The notes under the pieces were generated by a model, which was not told the origin of the DNA, made no database searches, and saw nothing but the letters and a program-made list of their open reading frames with translations. Positions 1 through 8,165 of a stretch of DNA of 64,000 bases are shown piece after piece (within the stretch, counting starts at the first letter, position 1; each line of letters begins with the position of its first letter). Source of the DNA: UBA7672 sp030824255 (GTDB lineage: Bacteria > Pseudomonadota > Alphaproteobacteria > Caulobacterales > Hyphomonadaceae); the NCBI GenBank assembly GCA_942493305.1, contig OW818686.1, positions 4,030,001 through 4,094,000 on the forward strand, in the 5' to 3' direction. The position numbers were made by a program, and so were the translations under genes.

Positions 1-171
1 CGGCGCGAACACCGCCGCCATGCCCAGCACCGCGATGAACGTCTTGTAGACGGCATCGAGCTGCTCAGGCGCAACCAGCACGCCGCCCGTCGCCGCCAGC
101 GCGGCAATGCCACGCCACGTCGAGAACTCGCGCAGCCTGTCGATCAGATAACCCAGGATCGCATCCTTCAT
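1..171 (-). CDS. Small holin-like membrane protein of the GTA cluster (partial, runs off left edge)
   Basis: The first 57 codons, starting at an ATG at 171 and preceded by AGAGGAAGG, are open to the window edge. The protein begins MKDAILGYLIDRLREFSTWR and continues into a hydrophobic stretch (residues about 40-57) that looks like one membrane segment. Small proteins of this shape, with a 'DRLREPSTWRG' type start, are common next to phage and GTA portal genes and are often annotated as holin-like; in the Rhodobacter GTA a small gene (g3.5) also follows the portal gene. It lies 89 bp downstream of the portal gene on the same strand, so it belongs to the same gene row, with an intrinsic terminator between. 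Function as a holin is inferred, not shown. Confidence 0.6.
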   Translation of the reverse strand, partial: MKDAILGYLIDRLREFSTWRGIAALAATGGVLVAPEQLDAVYKTFIAVLGMAAVFAP

Positions 172-191
172 GCTTGTCCTTCCTCTCATTG

Positions 192-224
192 AAAAAAGAG
201 CGGGCGGCCCGAAGACCGCCCGCT
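192..224 (-). terminator. Intrinsic terminator between portal gene and the next GTA gene
   Basis: Read on the minus strand, AGCGGGCGG (224-216) and CCGCCCGCT (207-199) form a perfect 9-bp stem with an 8-nt loop, followed by C and six Ts (197-192). This is a textbook Rho-independent terminator. It lies just after the portal stop codon and before the next GTA gene, so it would cut the operon unless RNA polymerase is modified to read through. Confidence 0.8.
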
Positions 225-260
225 CACCCACCTCCGACGCCTCCGCGTCAAAGCCTGTTG

Positions 261-1376
261 TCAGATGACCCCCGCCATCCGCCGCTTTTCCTCCACCGAG
301 AGGAAAGACGCCGCATCGATACGCGCCCACTTCAGCGCCATGTCTTCCTGAAATGCCGGCAGGTCGTTGAGGTCGGGCGCAACCGCGCCATCGACCCGCA
401 TCGCCAGCCAGCCATTGATCGCCCTTGCTGCCTTCATCACCAGCGGCAGCACCGTCAGCCGCCAGAACGCGGCGTTGGCCTCGCGATAGTTCGCGTAGGT
501 CGCATCCCCCGGTATCCCCAGCAGCATCGGCGGCACGCCGAACGCCAGCGCGATATCCCGCGCGGCGACATTGCGCTGCTCCACGAAATCCATATCCGTC
601 GGCGACAGGCTCATCGGCTTCCAGTCGAGCCCGCCCGACAGCAACATCGGTCGCCCTGCGTTCGCCACGCCCTGATAAGTCCGGTCGAGGTCCTCGCGCA
701 GCTCGGCCCGCTGCTCGTCCGTCAGGTCGCTCGCGCCGTCATAGACCAGCGCCCCCGAAGGCCGCGCCGAATTGTCCAGCAGCGCCTTCGCCCACGTCCC
801 GCTGGCATTGTGAATGTCCACCGCGCGCGCCGCCGCCTCCAGGGGCGAATGCCCTTCATAGTCGTTCGTCGGATGGAACAGCTTGAGATGCAGCACCGGC
901 ATGAAGCCATCCGCCTCCCGCGAGATACGCCGCACATCGCTGCCGACCCGATGCTCCCACGCCACCGGCCAGCCGCGTGGGCCCTTAAGCGCCCGCATCC
1001 TGTCCGGCCGCAGCACGTAAAGCTCGCGCACCTCGCCATCCATCGACACCGCCTCGAGAAATGCATCCCCCGCCACCACCAGGTGCGCGTAGAACGCCTC
1101 CATCAGGTCCGCGCCATGCTCCTCCACATTCGGCCGCGCGATCAGCTCCGCAACCGCATCGCTCCCGCCGGCCGCCGCCAGCCCGATGCCCGCCGCCGCC
1201 TCGGAAATCATCCGCACGCAGCGATACGCCACCGGATTGCGCTCGAACCCTTCGCGCGCCAGCTGCCCCATGCCCGACCACTGCGCCGCGCGCAGCTCCG
1301 AAATCGCCGCCAGCGGCACGGCCGTCTTGGTCTCCCGCTTCCTGAACAGTCTCACCCGAAATCTCCAGTCCGGCAT
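261..1376 (-). CDS. GTA/phage portal protein, HK97 family
   Basis: The 371-residue protein forms the dodecameric ring at one capsid vertex through which DNA is packaged. It reads as a lambda/HK97-type phage portal: an N-terminal region with NPVAYRCVRMISEAAAG, a central part with PDRM and HLKLFHPTNDYEGHSPLEAA, and the C-terminal signature EQRNVAARDIALAFGVPPML followed by TYANYREA, typical of this family. The length is close to GTA portals (about 390). I chose the ATG at 1376 (MPDWRF) over an upstream alternative because it matches the usual family start. Directly downstream are a terminator and a holin-like gene. The terminase, normally adjacent, is 10 kb upstream at 11497-13206. A shared promoter-like module lies about 200 bp upstream of the start. 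Identification as GTA rather than prophage rests on the terminase type and on the gafYZ pair in the same window. Confidence 0.88.
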   Translation of the reverse strand: MPDWRFRVRLFRKRETKTAVPLAAISELRAAQWSGMGQLAREGFERNPVAYRCVRMISEAAAGIGLAAAGGSDAVAELIARPNVEEHGADLMEAFYAHLVVAGDAFLEAVSMDGEVRELYVLRPDRMRALKGPRGWPVAWEHRVGSDVRRISREADGFMPVLHLKLFHPTNDYEGHSPLEAAARAVDIHNASGTWAKALLDNSARPSGALVYDGASDLTDEQRAELREDLDRTYQGVANAGRPMLLSGGLDWKPMSLSPTDMDFVEQRNVAARDIALAFGVPPMLLGIPGDATYANYREANAAFWRLTVLPLVMKAARAINGWLAMRVDGAVAPDLNDLPAFQEDMALKWARIDAASFLSVEEKRRMAGVI

Positions 1377-1577
1377 GACCGCCCCCGCCCCGCGGCACGC
1401 GCGCAATCGCACGCGGCCCCGTGGAGCGAGGGCGGTTCACGTCACCGGTGTTTGTGAATGCAGGTCGCCAGGTGCGTCGTGTGCGAAGGCGTCTCGGTCC
1501 TGAGGCTTCGCTGTGTGGCCATGCGCCCCGCGCTGACCCACTTGTCGACCATGAGCAACTATACGCCGGGAAATTAT

Positions 1578-1688
1578 CCGGCCGAATCTGGATGTGTGCT
1601 TCCCCCAGTTTTGGTTAGCAGTCGCCTGATTTTGTTCGTTTAGTTTTTTCTGTTTCCTCCGGATTTGGACAACGAGTTTCCCCCAAAA
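1578..1688 (-). promoter_or_regulatory. Two-site regulatory module upstream of portal gene (copy 1)
   Basis: Plus-strand positions 1659-1688 read CCGGATTTGGACAACGAG then TTTCCCCCAAAA; positions 1578-1612 read CCGGCCGAATCTGGATG then GTGCTTCCCCCAGTTTT. Both carry the core GRATYTGGA, 10-11 bp, CCCCCA. The distal site matches the site at 13344-13373 upstream of the terminase at 27 of 30 positions, and site starts are 81 bp apart in both regions. As no coding function is visible here and both copies precede GTA genes on the same strand, I infer an activator binding site and promoter. The rest of the 1377-1727 intergenic region shows no other clear feature. Confidence 0.65.
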
Positions 1689-1727
1689 TGGGCGCGTTCC
1701 GCATCCTCGGGACGTGGGAGATCAGCC

Positions 1728-1949
1728 ATGGCGCTGGACGCAATCACCGCAGACCGCGCATCAGCCGCAGATCGCCGCGAAAACGCGCGCCAGGCCGCAA
1801 CGCAATACCTGATGGAGCGCGCCGAGGCGCGCCGCGACACCCGCGTGGAAGAAGTGAAGGAAGCGATTGCGTCCCGCGCGACGCCGGCCGAACGCGCCGC
1901 TGAAGCTCCGCCCCGCGTCCCCGCCCGCCTCGTCGATATCCTCGCCTAG
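1728..1949 (+). CDS. Small hypothetical protein
   Basis: A 73-residue, charged, alanine- and arginine-rich protein beginning MALDAITADRASAADRR; mostly helical in appearance, with no signal peptide or membrane segment. The ATG at 1728 follows TGGGAG by a suitable distance. Its last residues (RLVDILA) resemble the end of the small protein at 4923-5225 (HLVDIQA), and both are Ala/Arg/Glu-rich, so the two may be distant paralogues. Function unknown. Confidence 0.6.
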   Translation: MALDAITADRASAADRRENARQAATQYLMERAEARRDTRVEEVKEAIASRATPAERAAEAPPRVPARLVDILA

Positions 1950-2071
1950 CCACAGGCGTTACCGCCGCACTAACCACGCCGGGCCAATCGCGCGCCGCGT
2001 CCGCACGCGCCTTTCATGCGCGCCTGTCATCCTGATCCAGTCGCCAAACTGCCGATGATCAGGATCGCGCC

Positions 2072-2266
2072 ATGTCCTATGACCTTCTGTTTCTGAAAGA
2101 GCGTGCGCCGCCCAGCGTCAGCATGGTGCGCGAACACGCCATCTATCTCGGCGCCGAGCAGGCCAACCGCCGCGTGCGCAGGGTCCGCAACGTCGCTGAC
2201 GTGCTGGAGCGCGGCCATCGCCCCGCCAGCCGCGACTTCGCCATGCTGATCGATGTGAAGGCCTGA
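2072..2266 (+). CDS. Small hypothetical protein
   Basis: A 64-residue basic protein (MSYDLLFLKERAPPSVSMVR at the start) with no recognised domain. The start is preceded by AGGATCGCGCC, a moderate ribosome binding site. It converges with the gene at 2273-2551, with only a few bases between the two stop codons. Function unknown. Confidence 0.5.
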   Translation: MSYDLLFLKERAPPSVSMVREHAIYLGAEQANRRVRRVRNVADVLERGHRPASRDFAMLIDVKA

Positions 2267-2272
2267 TCGCGC

Positions 2273-2551
2273 CTAGCGCCGATCGGCCATGTCGCGCAGC
2301 CGTCGCCAGTTGGCCAGCAGTTGCTCGATCTCCTGGATTGACGGCCATTCCCGCGCCAGCAGGTCCATGGTCGCCACATCTGGCGGCGGCACAGGCTCGC
2401 CCGCGCCGATGATGCGGATGCTCTCCGGATAGGAGGTCAGCGCATCAGCCGTTTCGGAGAGAAGGGACGCAAGCTCGCCCATCCGCGCTTCAAGCGCGTC
2501 GAGCTCTGCCTGCATTGGTATGTCTAGGCGCTTTGCAGCGGACATATTCAT
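2273..2551 (-). CDS. Hypothetical protein
   Basis: A 92-residue protein with a heptad-like helical N-terminal half (about residues 14-38, LDALEARMGELASLLSE) and a tryptophan-containing C-terminal half. Start at 2551 (MNMSAAK) is chosen because the upstream extension in the same frame has non-coding character; the ATG at 2545 is an alternative. No membrane segment or known motif. Confidence 0.5.
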   Translation of the reverse strand: MNMSAAKRLDIPMQAELDALEARMGELASLLSETADALTSYPESIRIIGAGEPVPPPDVATMDLLAREWPSIQEIEQLLANWRRLRDMADRR

Positions 2552-2701
2552 CCTGCGTGCGTTGGGGAGGTCATGTGCGTGATGAATTGCACACATGGGC
2601 GCCGGAGTGCTTGATCTGAATCCAGTCGTCCCGCGTTGCGCTGTCACATGCGCACATCCACCGCGCGTCCGGCTGCCGCAGGCAACGCAGCGTCAACGCC
2701 A

Positions 2702-3451
2702 TCAATTCGCGTCCATGAACCCGCGGTAATCGGATACCAGTGCTTTTGCCGCAGCCGTGATGATCCGCTCGCCCTTCTCCACGGTCGCCTGGCTTGGGTC
2801 GGAGCCAATGCGCCCATCCGGGAATCGCCGGCGATAATCCTCCGCGTCGCGGATCGGCCCGTTCGGCGCGATCTTCGGCGACATCTCCACCTGCTTCACC
2901 GCATCTGGATAAGCCGCATACGTCACCGACACTTCAGACGCCGTCGCGTGTGATCCCTCGCCCACCGGGAACATCTGCCGGCACAGCTCGCCCACGCCCG
3001 GCAGCTCCCACCAGTTGCGCAGGCTCAGCCTCACGGGCCCCGCATTTCCGCCCGCGCGCTGAAAGCTCGCCTCGCCATAGATCTCCGCGAACGCCGCATT
3101 GATCGTGGCGATGTTCCCGCCATGCCCGTTGAACCAGTAGATCTTCTCGAACCCGTGCCGCGTCAGGCTCGCTGTCCAATCCATCATCGCCGCGATCATG
3201 GTGGAGGGCCGCAGCGTGATCGTTCCCGCAAACGCCAGATGGTGCTGCGCCTGCCCCACCGCGAATGTCGGCCCGACGAGGAACCCCGCCTCATCCCCCG
3301 CGCGCTTTGCAATCACCTCCGGACAGATCGCATCCGTCCCCAGCAAGCCATTCGGCCCATGCTGCTCCGTCGACCCGATCGGGATCACAATCCCCTTCGA
3401 CGTCGCCAGATACGCATCGATCTCCTGCCAGGTGGACTGGTGCAACTGCAT
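2702..3451 (-). CDS. Creatininase family protein (metal-dependent amidohydrolase)
   Basis: A 249-residue member of the creatininase / MftE family, cytoplasmic metal-dependent amide hydrolases. Family signatures are visible: PIGSTEQHGPNG near the N-terminus (Glu and His are metal ligands), then WFNGHGGN and GSHATASE further on. Length is normal for the family (about 240-260). ATG 3451 starts the conserved domain; the upstream in-frame extension runs into a repeat element and is not coding. The exact substrate cannot be read from the sequence, as the family covers creatinine, formamidopyrimidines and peptide maturation; no peptide precursor or riboflavin genes are adjacent. Confidence 0.82.
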   Translation of the reverse strand: MQLHQSTWQEIDAYLATSKGIVIPIGSTEQHGPNGLLGTDAICPEVIAKRAGDEAGFLVGPTFAVGQAQHHLAFAGTITLRPSTMIAAMMDWTASLTRHGFEKIYWFNGHGGNIATINAAFAEIYGEASFQRAGGNAGPVRLSLRNWWELPGVGELCRQMFPVGEGSHATASEVSVTYAAYPDAVKQVEMSPKIAPNGPIRDAEDYRRRFPDGRIGSDPSQATVEKGERIITAAAKALVSDYRGFMDAN

Positions 3452-3485
3452 GGACAACTCCTTCGACGCCGCGATCCTACACGAA

Positions 3486-3578
3486 GTCCTCCCTCGGCGA
3501 AGCCGGGGGAGGTGGCGCGCGCAGCGCGTCGGAGGGGGCTGCCCGCAAAGCGGGCGGATCGCGCCACACTCGCCAGCC
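3486..3578. repeat. Family-1 palindromic element
   Basis: Three hairpins in a row: CCTCCCTCGGCGAAGCCGGGGGAGG (the outer CCTCCC and GGGAGG pair around CGGC..GCCG), then CGCGCGCAGCGCG, then GCCCGCAAAGCGGGC. The same layout, with different stem sequences, recurs at least ten times in this window. It lies in the upstream region of the creatininase gene. Confidence 0.75.
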
Positions 3579-3626
3579 TCCATCCCTCATGCCAATCTCC
3601 CCCCCTCCATGGCGGAACGTGTTGGG

Positions 3627-4172
3627 ATGAACGCCAAACCCGAAGCAAAACAGCCGCGCGACTTCTCCAGCGCAGCCGTGTGGCGCGGCAGCATCGCTGC
3701 GATGGTTGCTGGCTATTTCATGTCATCCATCGTGTTGGCGACGCTCGCCGGCAGCGCCACCGGATTCCAGGTCGACCTGACGCAGGCATTCTACATGCTG
3801 CCCTACACGCTCGCGCAGCTCCTGAACCCCATTCTTCTGATGGTGGCCCTTCTCCCAATGGTGGTCGTTCTCGTGGTCGGTTACTTCGTGATGGGCGCGT
3901 ATCAGGGCGACTACACAACCTACCGCGCTGCAGCGATCATCGGCGCACGCACCGCCGCCATCATCCTGGCATTTCCGCTTTTCCTGATGGTGCTCGCTGC
4001 AGCAGGCGAACTTGTCCTGCACGGCCTGCCCAACATCTACACGACACTCTACGCCATTCTGTCGCTTCTTGCCGTATGCGCCCTCGTGCTCGGCGCCGGC
4101 GCCATCACCGGCCTCGCCGCCCGCTGGGCAGCCGGCGCGCCGACAGTCGAGCCGCCGCCAGAAACGGCCTGA
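3627..4172 (+). CDS. Hypothetical membrane protein
   Basis: A 181-residue protein with four hydrophobic segments (roughly residues 22-47, 60-90, 105-135 and 140-165), so an inner-membrane protein with short loops. The ATG at 3627 follows GGAACGTGTTGGG; an ATG at 3609 in the same frame is a weaker alternative. It ends in a Pro/Glu-rich tail. The stop codon is directly next to that of the convergent VOC gene at 4173. No family recognised. Confidence 0.65.
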   Translation: MNAKPEAKQPRDFSSAAVWRGSIAAMVAGYFMSSIVLATLAGSATGFQVDLTQAFYMLPYTLAQLLNPILLMVALLPMVVVLVVGYFVMGAYQGDYTTYRAAAIIGARTAAIILAFPLFLMVLAAAGELVLHGLPNIYTTLYAILSLLAVCALVLGAGAITGLAARWAAGAPTVEPPPETA

Positions 4173-4568
4173 TCAGGCCCGCGCCTTCACCGTCCGCTTC
4201 ACCTTCGCCGCCTGCCGCGTCGCGATCTGCCAGACATTGCCCCAGGCGTCCTCGATCACCGCACGCCTGTCGCCATAGCTGGTGTCCTGCGGCTTCTCGA
4301 TCATGCGCGCGCCCGCAGAGATCGCCTTGCGGTATGTCTTGTCCGCGTCCTCCACATAAATGTAGAGACACGCGCACAGCGCCTCGCGCACCGTGTCTCC
4401 GCTGACCAGCACAATGCTGTCGCCGATGCGCATCTCCATCGGCCGTCCCGCCTGCGCGCGACCCGTCGCGCCGAACACCAGCCGCATGAAACCCGTCAGC
4501 CCGCGCACATCGTCCGTGAAAATGCGCGGCGTCACTGTGCGCCAACCTTCCGGTTGAAATGCCGTCAT
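4173..4568 (-). CDS. VOC superfamily (glyoxalase-like) protein
   Basis: A 131-residue single-domain protein with the paired beta-alpha-beta-beta-beta pattern of the vicinal oxygen chelate fold. Near the N-terminus is TPRIFTDDVRGLTGFMRLVFG, in the middle LYIYVEDADKTYRKAISAGA, and near the end DRRAVIEDAWGNVWQIAT, which is the usual 'DP.GN.W' end motif of PhnB-like proteins. Metal ligands are not clear-cut. The specific reaction is unknown; such proteins include fosfomycin- and bleomycin-type resistance enzymes and many uncharacterised ones. Confidence 0.75.
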   Translation of the reverse strand: MTAFQPEGWRTVTPRIFTDDVRGLTGFMRLVFGATGRAQAGRPMEMRIGDSIVLVSGDTVREALCACLYIYVEDADKTYRKAISAGARMIEKPQDTSYGDRRAVIEDAWGNVWQIATRQAAKVKRTVKARA

Positions 4569-4922
4569 CAGCGTAACCCACCAGTCTTCTTTCGCCGAAC
4601 TCTGGCACGCGCGAACGGGCGGGCCAAGCCTCGGCCTATAACGCGCGCGCTCTCATTCGATCACGATGCGTGGCGCCGTGTCTCCACGCTGGCGCGCGAC
4701 ACACAACTCATTGTCCACCAGGAACAATCTCCCTCACCCGCCGCGGCGCTTCGCGCAAAGCCGTGGCATGGCATGACGGCGCGCGCGGTCATGGAACCCG
4801 CATTCCTGAATCAGGAAGCCGCGCGGATTAACCAATTTGCCCTGCAAACGGCCACTTACTCGCTCTTTCTGTTAAGCGGCGATTCACCGCATCGGCACAT
4901 ACTGCCTACTCAGGAGTGTGCC
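4569..4922. other. Intergenic region without visible gene
   Basis: The 354 bp between the VOC gene and the small gene at 4923 contain no ORF with coding character. The right half is less GC-rich than its surroundings (TTAACCAATTTGCCC near 4829) and probably holds the promoter of the gene at 4923, but no convincing -35/-10 pair could be assigned. Confidence 0.4.
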
Positions 4923-5225
4923 ATGAGCGCCGGTGATACGGGCGCTATCGGACCGGTTTCCGTCCGATACGCCGCACAGATCAGGGAGCTACTTTTCGCG
5001 CAGGCCATGCAACGCATGGCTGCCGATCAGGAAGCCGCGCGCCTCAAGGCCGACAGCGACCGCGCCGCCGCATCCGAAGCCGCCGCCCGCACCGAAGAAG
5101 CCCGCCAGCCTCTCCGCCAAAAGGTCGAAGCGCCCGAACAGACAGCGCTCGCCAAACCCATCAACCTCCCCGACGCGCCAGCAGAAACACCATCCCCCGG
5201 CCACCTCGTCGACATCCAGGCATGA
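4923..5225 (+). CDS. Small hypothetical protein, Ala/Glu-rich
   Basis: A 100-residue protein starting MSAGDTGAIGPVSVRYAAQ. A clear CAGGAG lies 8 bp before the ATG at 4923. A long helical, possibly coiled-coil stretch spans residues 15-65 (AQAMQRMAADQEAARLKAD), followed by a Pro-rich tail ending HLVDIQA, similar to the end of the protein at 1728-1949. No signal peptide. Function unknown. Confidence 0.6.
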   Translation: MSAGDTGAIGPVSVRYAAQIRELLFAQAMQRMAADQEAARLKADSDRAAASEAAARTEEARQPLRQKVEAPEQTALAKPINLPDAPAETPSPGHLVDIQA

Positions 5226-5241
5226 CAGGACCGCCCTGCTG

Positions 5242-5907
5242 ATGCTGTCCATCACAGGCCCGCGTTGCCCCGCACGCGCGGCCGTCTTCCCAGCCGCCTT
5301 CCTCTTTCTCGCCGCCTGCGGAAACGATTGCCGGCCGGTCGAGCCCATCGACGTCACGCTTGCGGGCGAGAGCTACACGTTCGTCCACGCCCAGGGCGCG
5401 CGCGTCCTCGGCGATCCGGATGACGCGGGCAACGACATCAGCACAATGATTACCGGCTCCGGCAAGGACCGCCGCAACACCTATTGCATCGTCGGCCCCT
5501 CCGAGACGCCCGCCGCGCGCTTGCTGGTCTTCGACGGAGAGGACGCCGCCGCGATTGATCCGCGCTTCGCCCCGCTCGCAAGCCTCTCGCAAGTCGCGAT
5601 CCTCGCCGGCTCGCTCAGCGTTGACATGCGTCCCGACGGAACGCCCGGCCCTCTTCCTGGCATGATCCAGTATGACGGGAAGAAGATCACGCGCTTCGAA
5701 GCCCGCGAAATCTCCGGCTGGCCTGCTCCCGTCGAAGGCCATTGCAGCCCCGCCACATCGCAGGGCAAGCGCTCCTGCCGCATCTACGCCGCGCTCACGC
5801 CCGACACCTATCTCACCCTCGATCTCTACAGCGCCGATATCCAGTCCGAACGCTGGGCCGAATACTTCGCCCTGACGCGCGACCTGTTCGCCACCTTCGA
5901 AAGCTAG
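5242..5907 (+). CDS. Hypothetical lipoprotein
   Basis: A 221-residue protein whose N-terminus has a hydrophobic stretch ending in the lipobox LAAC (Cys at about residue 29), so a predicted lipid-anchored periplasmic or outer-membrane protein. Additional cysteines (NDC, TYC, GHC, SCR) may form disulfides. It starts just downstream of the gene at 4923 and may be co-transcribed with it. No domain recognised. Confidence 0.65.
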   Translation: MLSITGPRCPARAAVFPAAFLFLAACGNDCRPVEPIDVTLAGESYTFVHAQGARVLGDPDDAGNDISTMITGSGKDRRNTYCIVGPSETPAARLLVFDGEDAAAIDPRFAPLASLSQVAILAGSLSVDMRPDGTPGPLPGMIQYDGKKITRFEAREISGWPAPVEGHCSPATSQGKRSCRIYAALTPDTYLTLDLYSADIQSERWAEYFALTRDLFATFES

Positions 5908-6011
5908 CCTGTCTGGCAGGCTGCATCGCTTCTGCGCGCTCACCGGCCCCAACTGCTAAAACCAACAGCCCGTTCATCCCCCGTTGTGCGAGGCGCGCGC
6001 ACCCTTCGCGC

Positions 6012-6734
6012 ATGTCCAGACACCTGCTGATCGCGGCCCTCGCCGGCGCCCTGTTCGCAGCCCTCCCCGCCCACGCGCAGGAGGATGCGGGCGAACTCGA
6101 TGGCGCGCCCCCGCCGCTGCAGGTTCCGCGCGAACTCCCAAGGCCAGCGCCCAGGCCCGCGCCAAAACCTCCCGCCCCCGCAACGACCTCAAGCGCCGCC
6201 ACCGCAAAACTGAAAGCCGAGGAAACGCGCCTCGCCCGCGAGGCCGAAGCCCAGAAGGCGGCAGCTGCGCGCCTCGCCCTGCAAGCCGAAAACCTGAAAG
6301 CCGAGCAGACGCGCCTCGATGCCCGCGCCGCCGCGCTGGCGACGGAAGAACGCCGCCTCGCCCAGCTCCGCATCGATCAGGACGCCGCTTACGCAAGGAA
6401 GCTGGCTGCGCTTGATCCGCCGCGCGCCGCGCCCGCCCCCCGCCAGGTCGCCGCGCCCGCCGAGCCTGCGCCGCCGCCGCTCGCCACGCGCGCCCAGCGC
6501 GTCCGCATCACCTATGACGACGCCCGCCGCGCCTGCACCCGCGCCGGCATGAGCGAAGCCGTCGATCTCGACTTCCGCTCAGCCCGCTACGAAACCGCGC
6601 CGCACTTCTTCGAGCGTGAACGCGAACTGCGCGGCCTCATGCGCATGGATGATCGCCGCGGCTATCTGCTCGTCGACACCGTCTGCGCACTGGACGCAGG
6701 CGGCGCTGTCGAACACTTCGAACTGCTCCGCTGA
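6012..6734 (+). CDS. Hypothetical periplasmic coiled-coil protein
   Basis: A 240-residue protein with a Sec signal peptide (MSRHLLIAALAGALFAALPA, cleavage after AHA at about residue 22), a Pro-rich linker, a long Ala/Glu/Leu-rich coiled coil (about residues 60-125), a second Pro/Ala linker and a C-terminal globular part with two cysteines (RRACTRAG and DTVCALD) that may pair. Layout suggests a cell-envelope protein with a spacer. No family recognised. Confidence 0.6.
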   Translation: MSRHLLIAALAGALFAALPAHAQEDAGELDGAPPPLQVPRELPRPAPRPAPKPPAPATTSSAATAKLKAEETRLAREAEAQKAAAARLALQAENLKAEQTRLDARAAALATEERRLAQLRIDQDAAYARKLAALDPPRAAPAPRQVAAPAEPAPPPLATRAQRVRITYDDARRACTRAGMSEAVDLDFRSARYETAPHFFERERELRGLMRMDDRRGYLLVDTVCALDAGGAVEHFELLR

Positions 6735-6738
6735 AAAC

Positions 6739-6821
6739 GTCCTGCCCCACCGAAGGTGGGGAAGGTGGCATGCGAAGCATGACGGAAGGGGCCGCCGGCG
6801 AAGCCGGCGGATGTCGCCCCA
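6739..6821. repeat. Family-1 palindromic element
   Basis: Hairpins CCCCACCGAAGGTGGGG, CATGCGAAGCATG and GCCGCCGGCGAAGCCGGCGG follow each other in the fixed family-1 order. The stem letters differ from the copies at 3486 and 8411 while complementarity is kept. It lies between the convergent genes 6012-6734 and 6825-7202. Confidence 0.7.
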
Positions 6822-6824
6822 ACC

Positions 6825-7202
6825 TCAGCCCATCCGTTTCATCGCGCAGATCTTGTTGCCATCCGGATCGCGCAGATAGGCGAGATACAGCTCCATCGTC
6901 GGGCCCTTGCGGATGCCCGGCGGCTCTTCGATGGCCGTGCCGCCATTGGCGATGCCCGCCTCGTGCCAGGCATGCGCCTGCTCAGTCGTCTCCACGGCAA
7001 AGCCGATCGTGCCGCCATTCGCGAACGTGCACGGCTCGCCATTGATCGGAATGCTGATGCCGAACGTGCCGGTCTTGGTGCGCCAGAACACGCGGTTCTT
7101 GTCCACGAAACCCGGCTTCACGCCCAGCGCGCCCAGCGTCGCATCATAGAACTTCTTCGAGCGCTCGAGATCGCTCGTCCCGACCATCACATGCGAAAAC
7201 AT
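6825..7202 (-). CDS. VOC superfamily (glyoxalase-like) protein
   Basis: A 125-residue glyoxalase-fold protein starting MFSHVMVGTSDLERSKKFYD, the classic first VOC motif with a His ligand near residue 4, and ending MELYLAYLRDPDGNKICAM, the classic final motif with a Glu ligand position (MELY). The ATG at 7202 follows ACGGAGGACGAT, a good ribosome binding site. Reaction unknown; the family includes lactoylglutathione lyases and catechol dioxygenase-type enzymes. Confidence 0.82.
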   Translation of the reverse strand: MFSHVMVGTSDLERSKKFYDATLGALGVKPGFVDKNRVFWRTKTGTFGISIPINGEPCTFANGGTIGFAVETTEQAHAWHEAGIANGGTAIEEPPGIRKGPTMELYLAYLRDPDGNKICAMKRMG

Positions 7203-7301
7203 ATCGTCCTCCGTCACGCCCGTCCGGCGCTTTCGCAACGACATGCGCGAACTCCGCGCCGCTGGCAATCCTGCCCCAAAGTGAAGCGGACCACCCAACG
7301 C

Positions 7302-7329
7302 AAAACAGGCGACCGTTGCCGGCCGCCTG
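7302..7329 (-). terminator. Intrinsic terminator of gene 7352-7600
   Basis: On the minus strand CAGGCGGCC and GGTCGCCTG form a 9-bp stem with one G-T wobble and a 6-nt loop, followed by TTTTG. It lies 22 bp past the stop codon of the small lipoprotein gene. Confidence 0.65.
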
Positions 7330-7351
7330 CTGCATCTGCCTGAAAACAGGA

Positions 7352-7600
7352 TCAGTTCGGCTTGGTCGAGGCGTCGCCGTCGATCGCATCGCCCAGCGAG
7401 TCCGCATCATTGTTGCGCTCGACGCCGATCGTGTTGTCCACGGCCTCGCCGGCTTTTTCCATCGGGCCGTCGGAAAGGTCGCGTTCGCCGCCGCGGGTCA
7501 CTTCGTCCATGGCGTTGTCCATGTTCTCGCCGGCCTCTTCACAGGCCACCGCGCCGCCCATCGCCAGAACGGCAACGGCCATCAACAGAGCTTTTTTCAT
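7352..7600 (-). CDS. Small lipoprotein
   Basis: An 82-residue acidic protein with an N-terminal signal MKKALLMAVAVLAMGG and lipobox AVAC (Cys 20). The mature part is Glu/Asp-rich with repeats of 'EKAGEAVDNTI' style, reminiscent of entericidin-like or YtxH-type stress lipoproteins. Start ATG 7600 follows AGGAGGACCGATC. An intrinsic terminator follows the stop. Confidence 0.7.
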   Translation of the reverse strand: MKKALLMAVAVLAMGGAVACEEAGENMDNAMDEVTRGGERDLSDGPMEKAGEAVDNTIGVERNNDADSLGDAIDGDASTKPN

Positions 7601-7745
7601 GATCGGTCCTCCTTGTGGCGCGTGCAGCGCCTGTCCAGAGCACCAACGCACCACCTCGGGAAAGAGTTGCACCTCCCCTCCCCCCGCCGGTTGACCTCCC
7701 CGCCCCCTCCCCCCCACTCTCCCCCGCTGGGGCAGGAGGGTCCAC

Positions 7746-8147
7746 GTGTTTGAAGGCTTCTTGAAAAGCATCACATCGCTCGCCTTCCTCGGCACGCTGG
7801 GCAAGGGCGTGGCCACGGCCGCCTTCATCATTGCGCTCTCGGAGATCGCGAAACGGTCCACCTGGCTCGCCGCCGCCCTGGTCGCCCTGCCGCTGGCCAC
7901 CATGCTCACGGTCGCCCTCATCGCGCTGGATTCGGAAAAGGGCGGCCCGGCCATCGCCAATGCCTTTGCGCTGAAAACCTTCCTCTTGTTCTGGCCCGGC
8001 CTCATCTTCTTCGTCGGCCTGCTCGGCCTCCAGAAGATGGGGCTCGATTTCTGGCCCGCCTTCATCGTTTCGGTGGTCGCCTGCTTCATCTCCACCTGGG
8101 GATTCTCGGTCCTGCTGACGTCTCAGGGCTGGATCAGCAAGGACTAG
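7746..8147 (+). CDS. DUF3147-like membrane protein
   Basis: A 133-residue inner-membrane protein with four hydrophobic segments. The pattern 'IIALSEIAKRSTWLAAALVALPLATML' in residues 27-55 matches DUF3147, a widespread family of unknown function. The start is a GTG at 7746 preceded by GGCAGGAGGGTCCAC, a strong ribosome binding site; no ATG is placed better. The next gene starts 18 bp after its stop, so the two are probably an operon. Confidence 0.72.
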   Translation: MFEGFLKSITSLAFLGTLGKGVATAAFIIALSEIAKRSTWLAAALVALPLATMLTVALIALDSEKGGPAIANAFALKTFLLFWPGLIFFVGLLGLQKMGLDFWPAFIVSVVACFISTWGFSVLLTSQGWISKD

Positions 8148-8165
8148 CGGACTACGAAGCACCCC

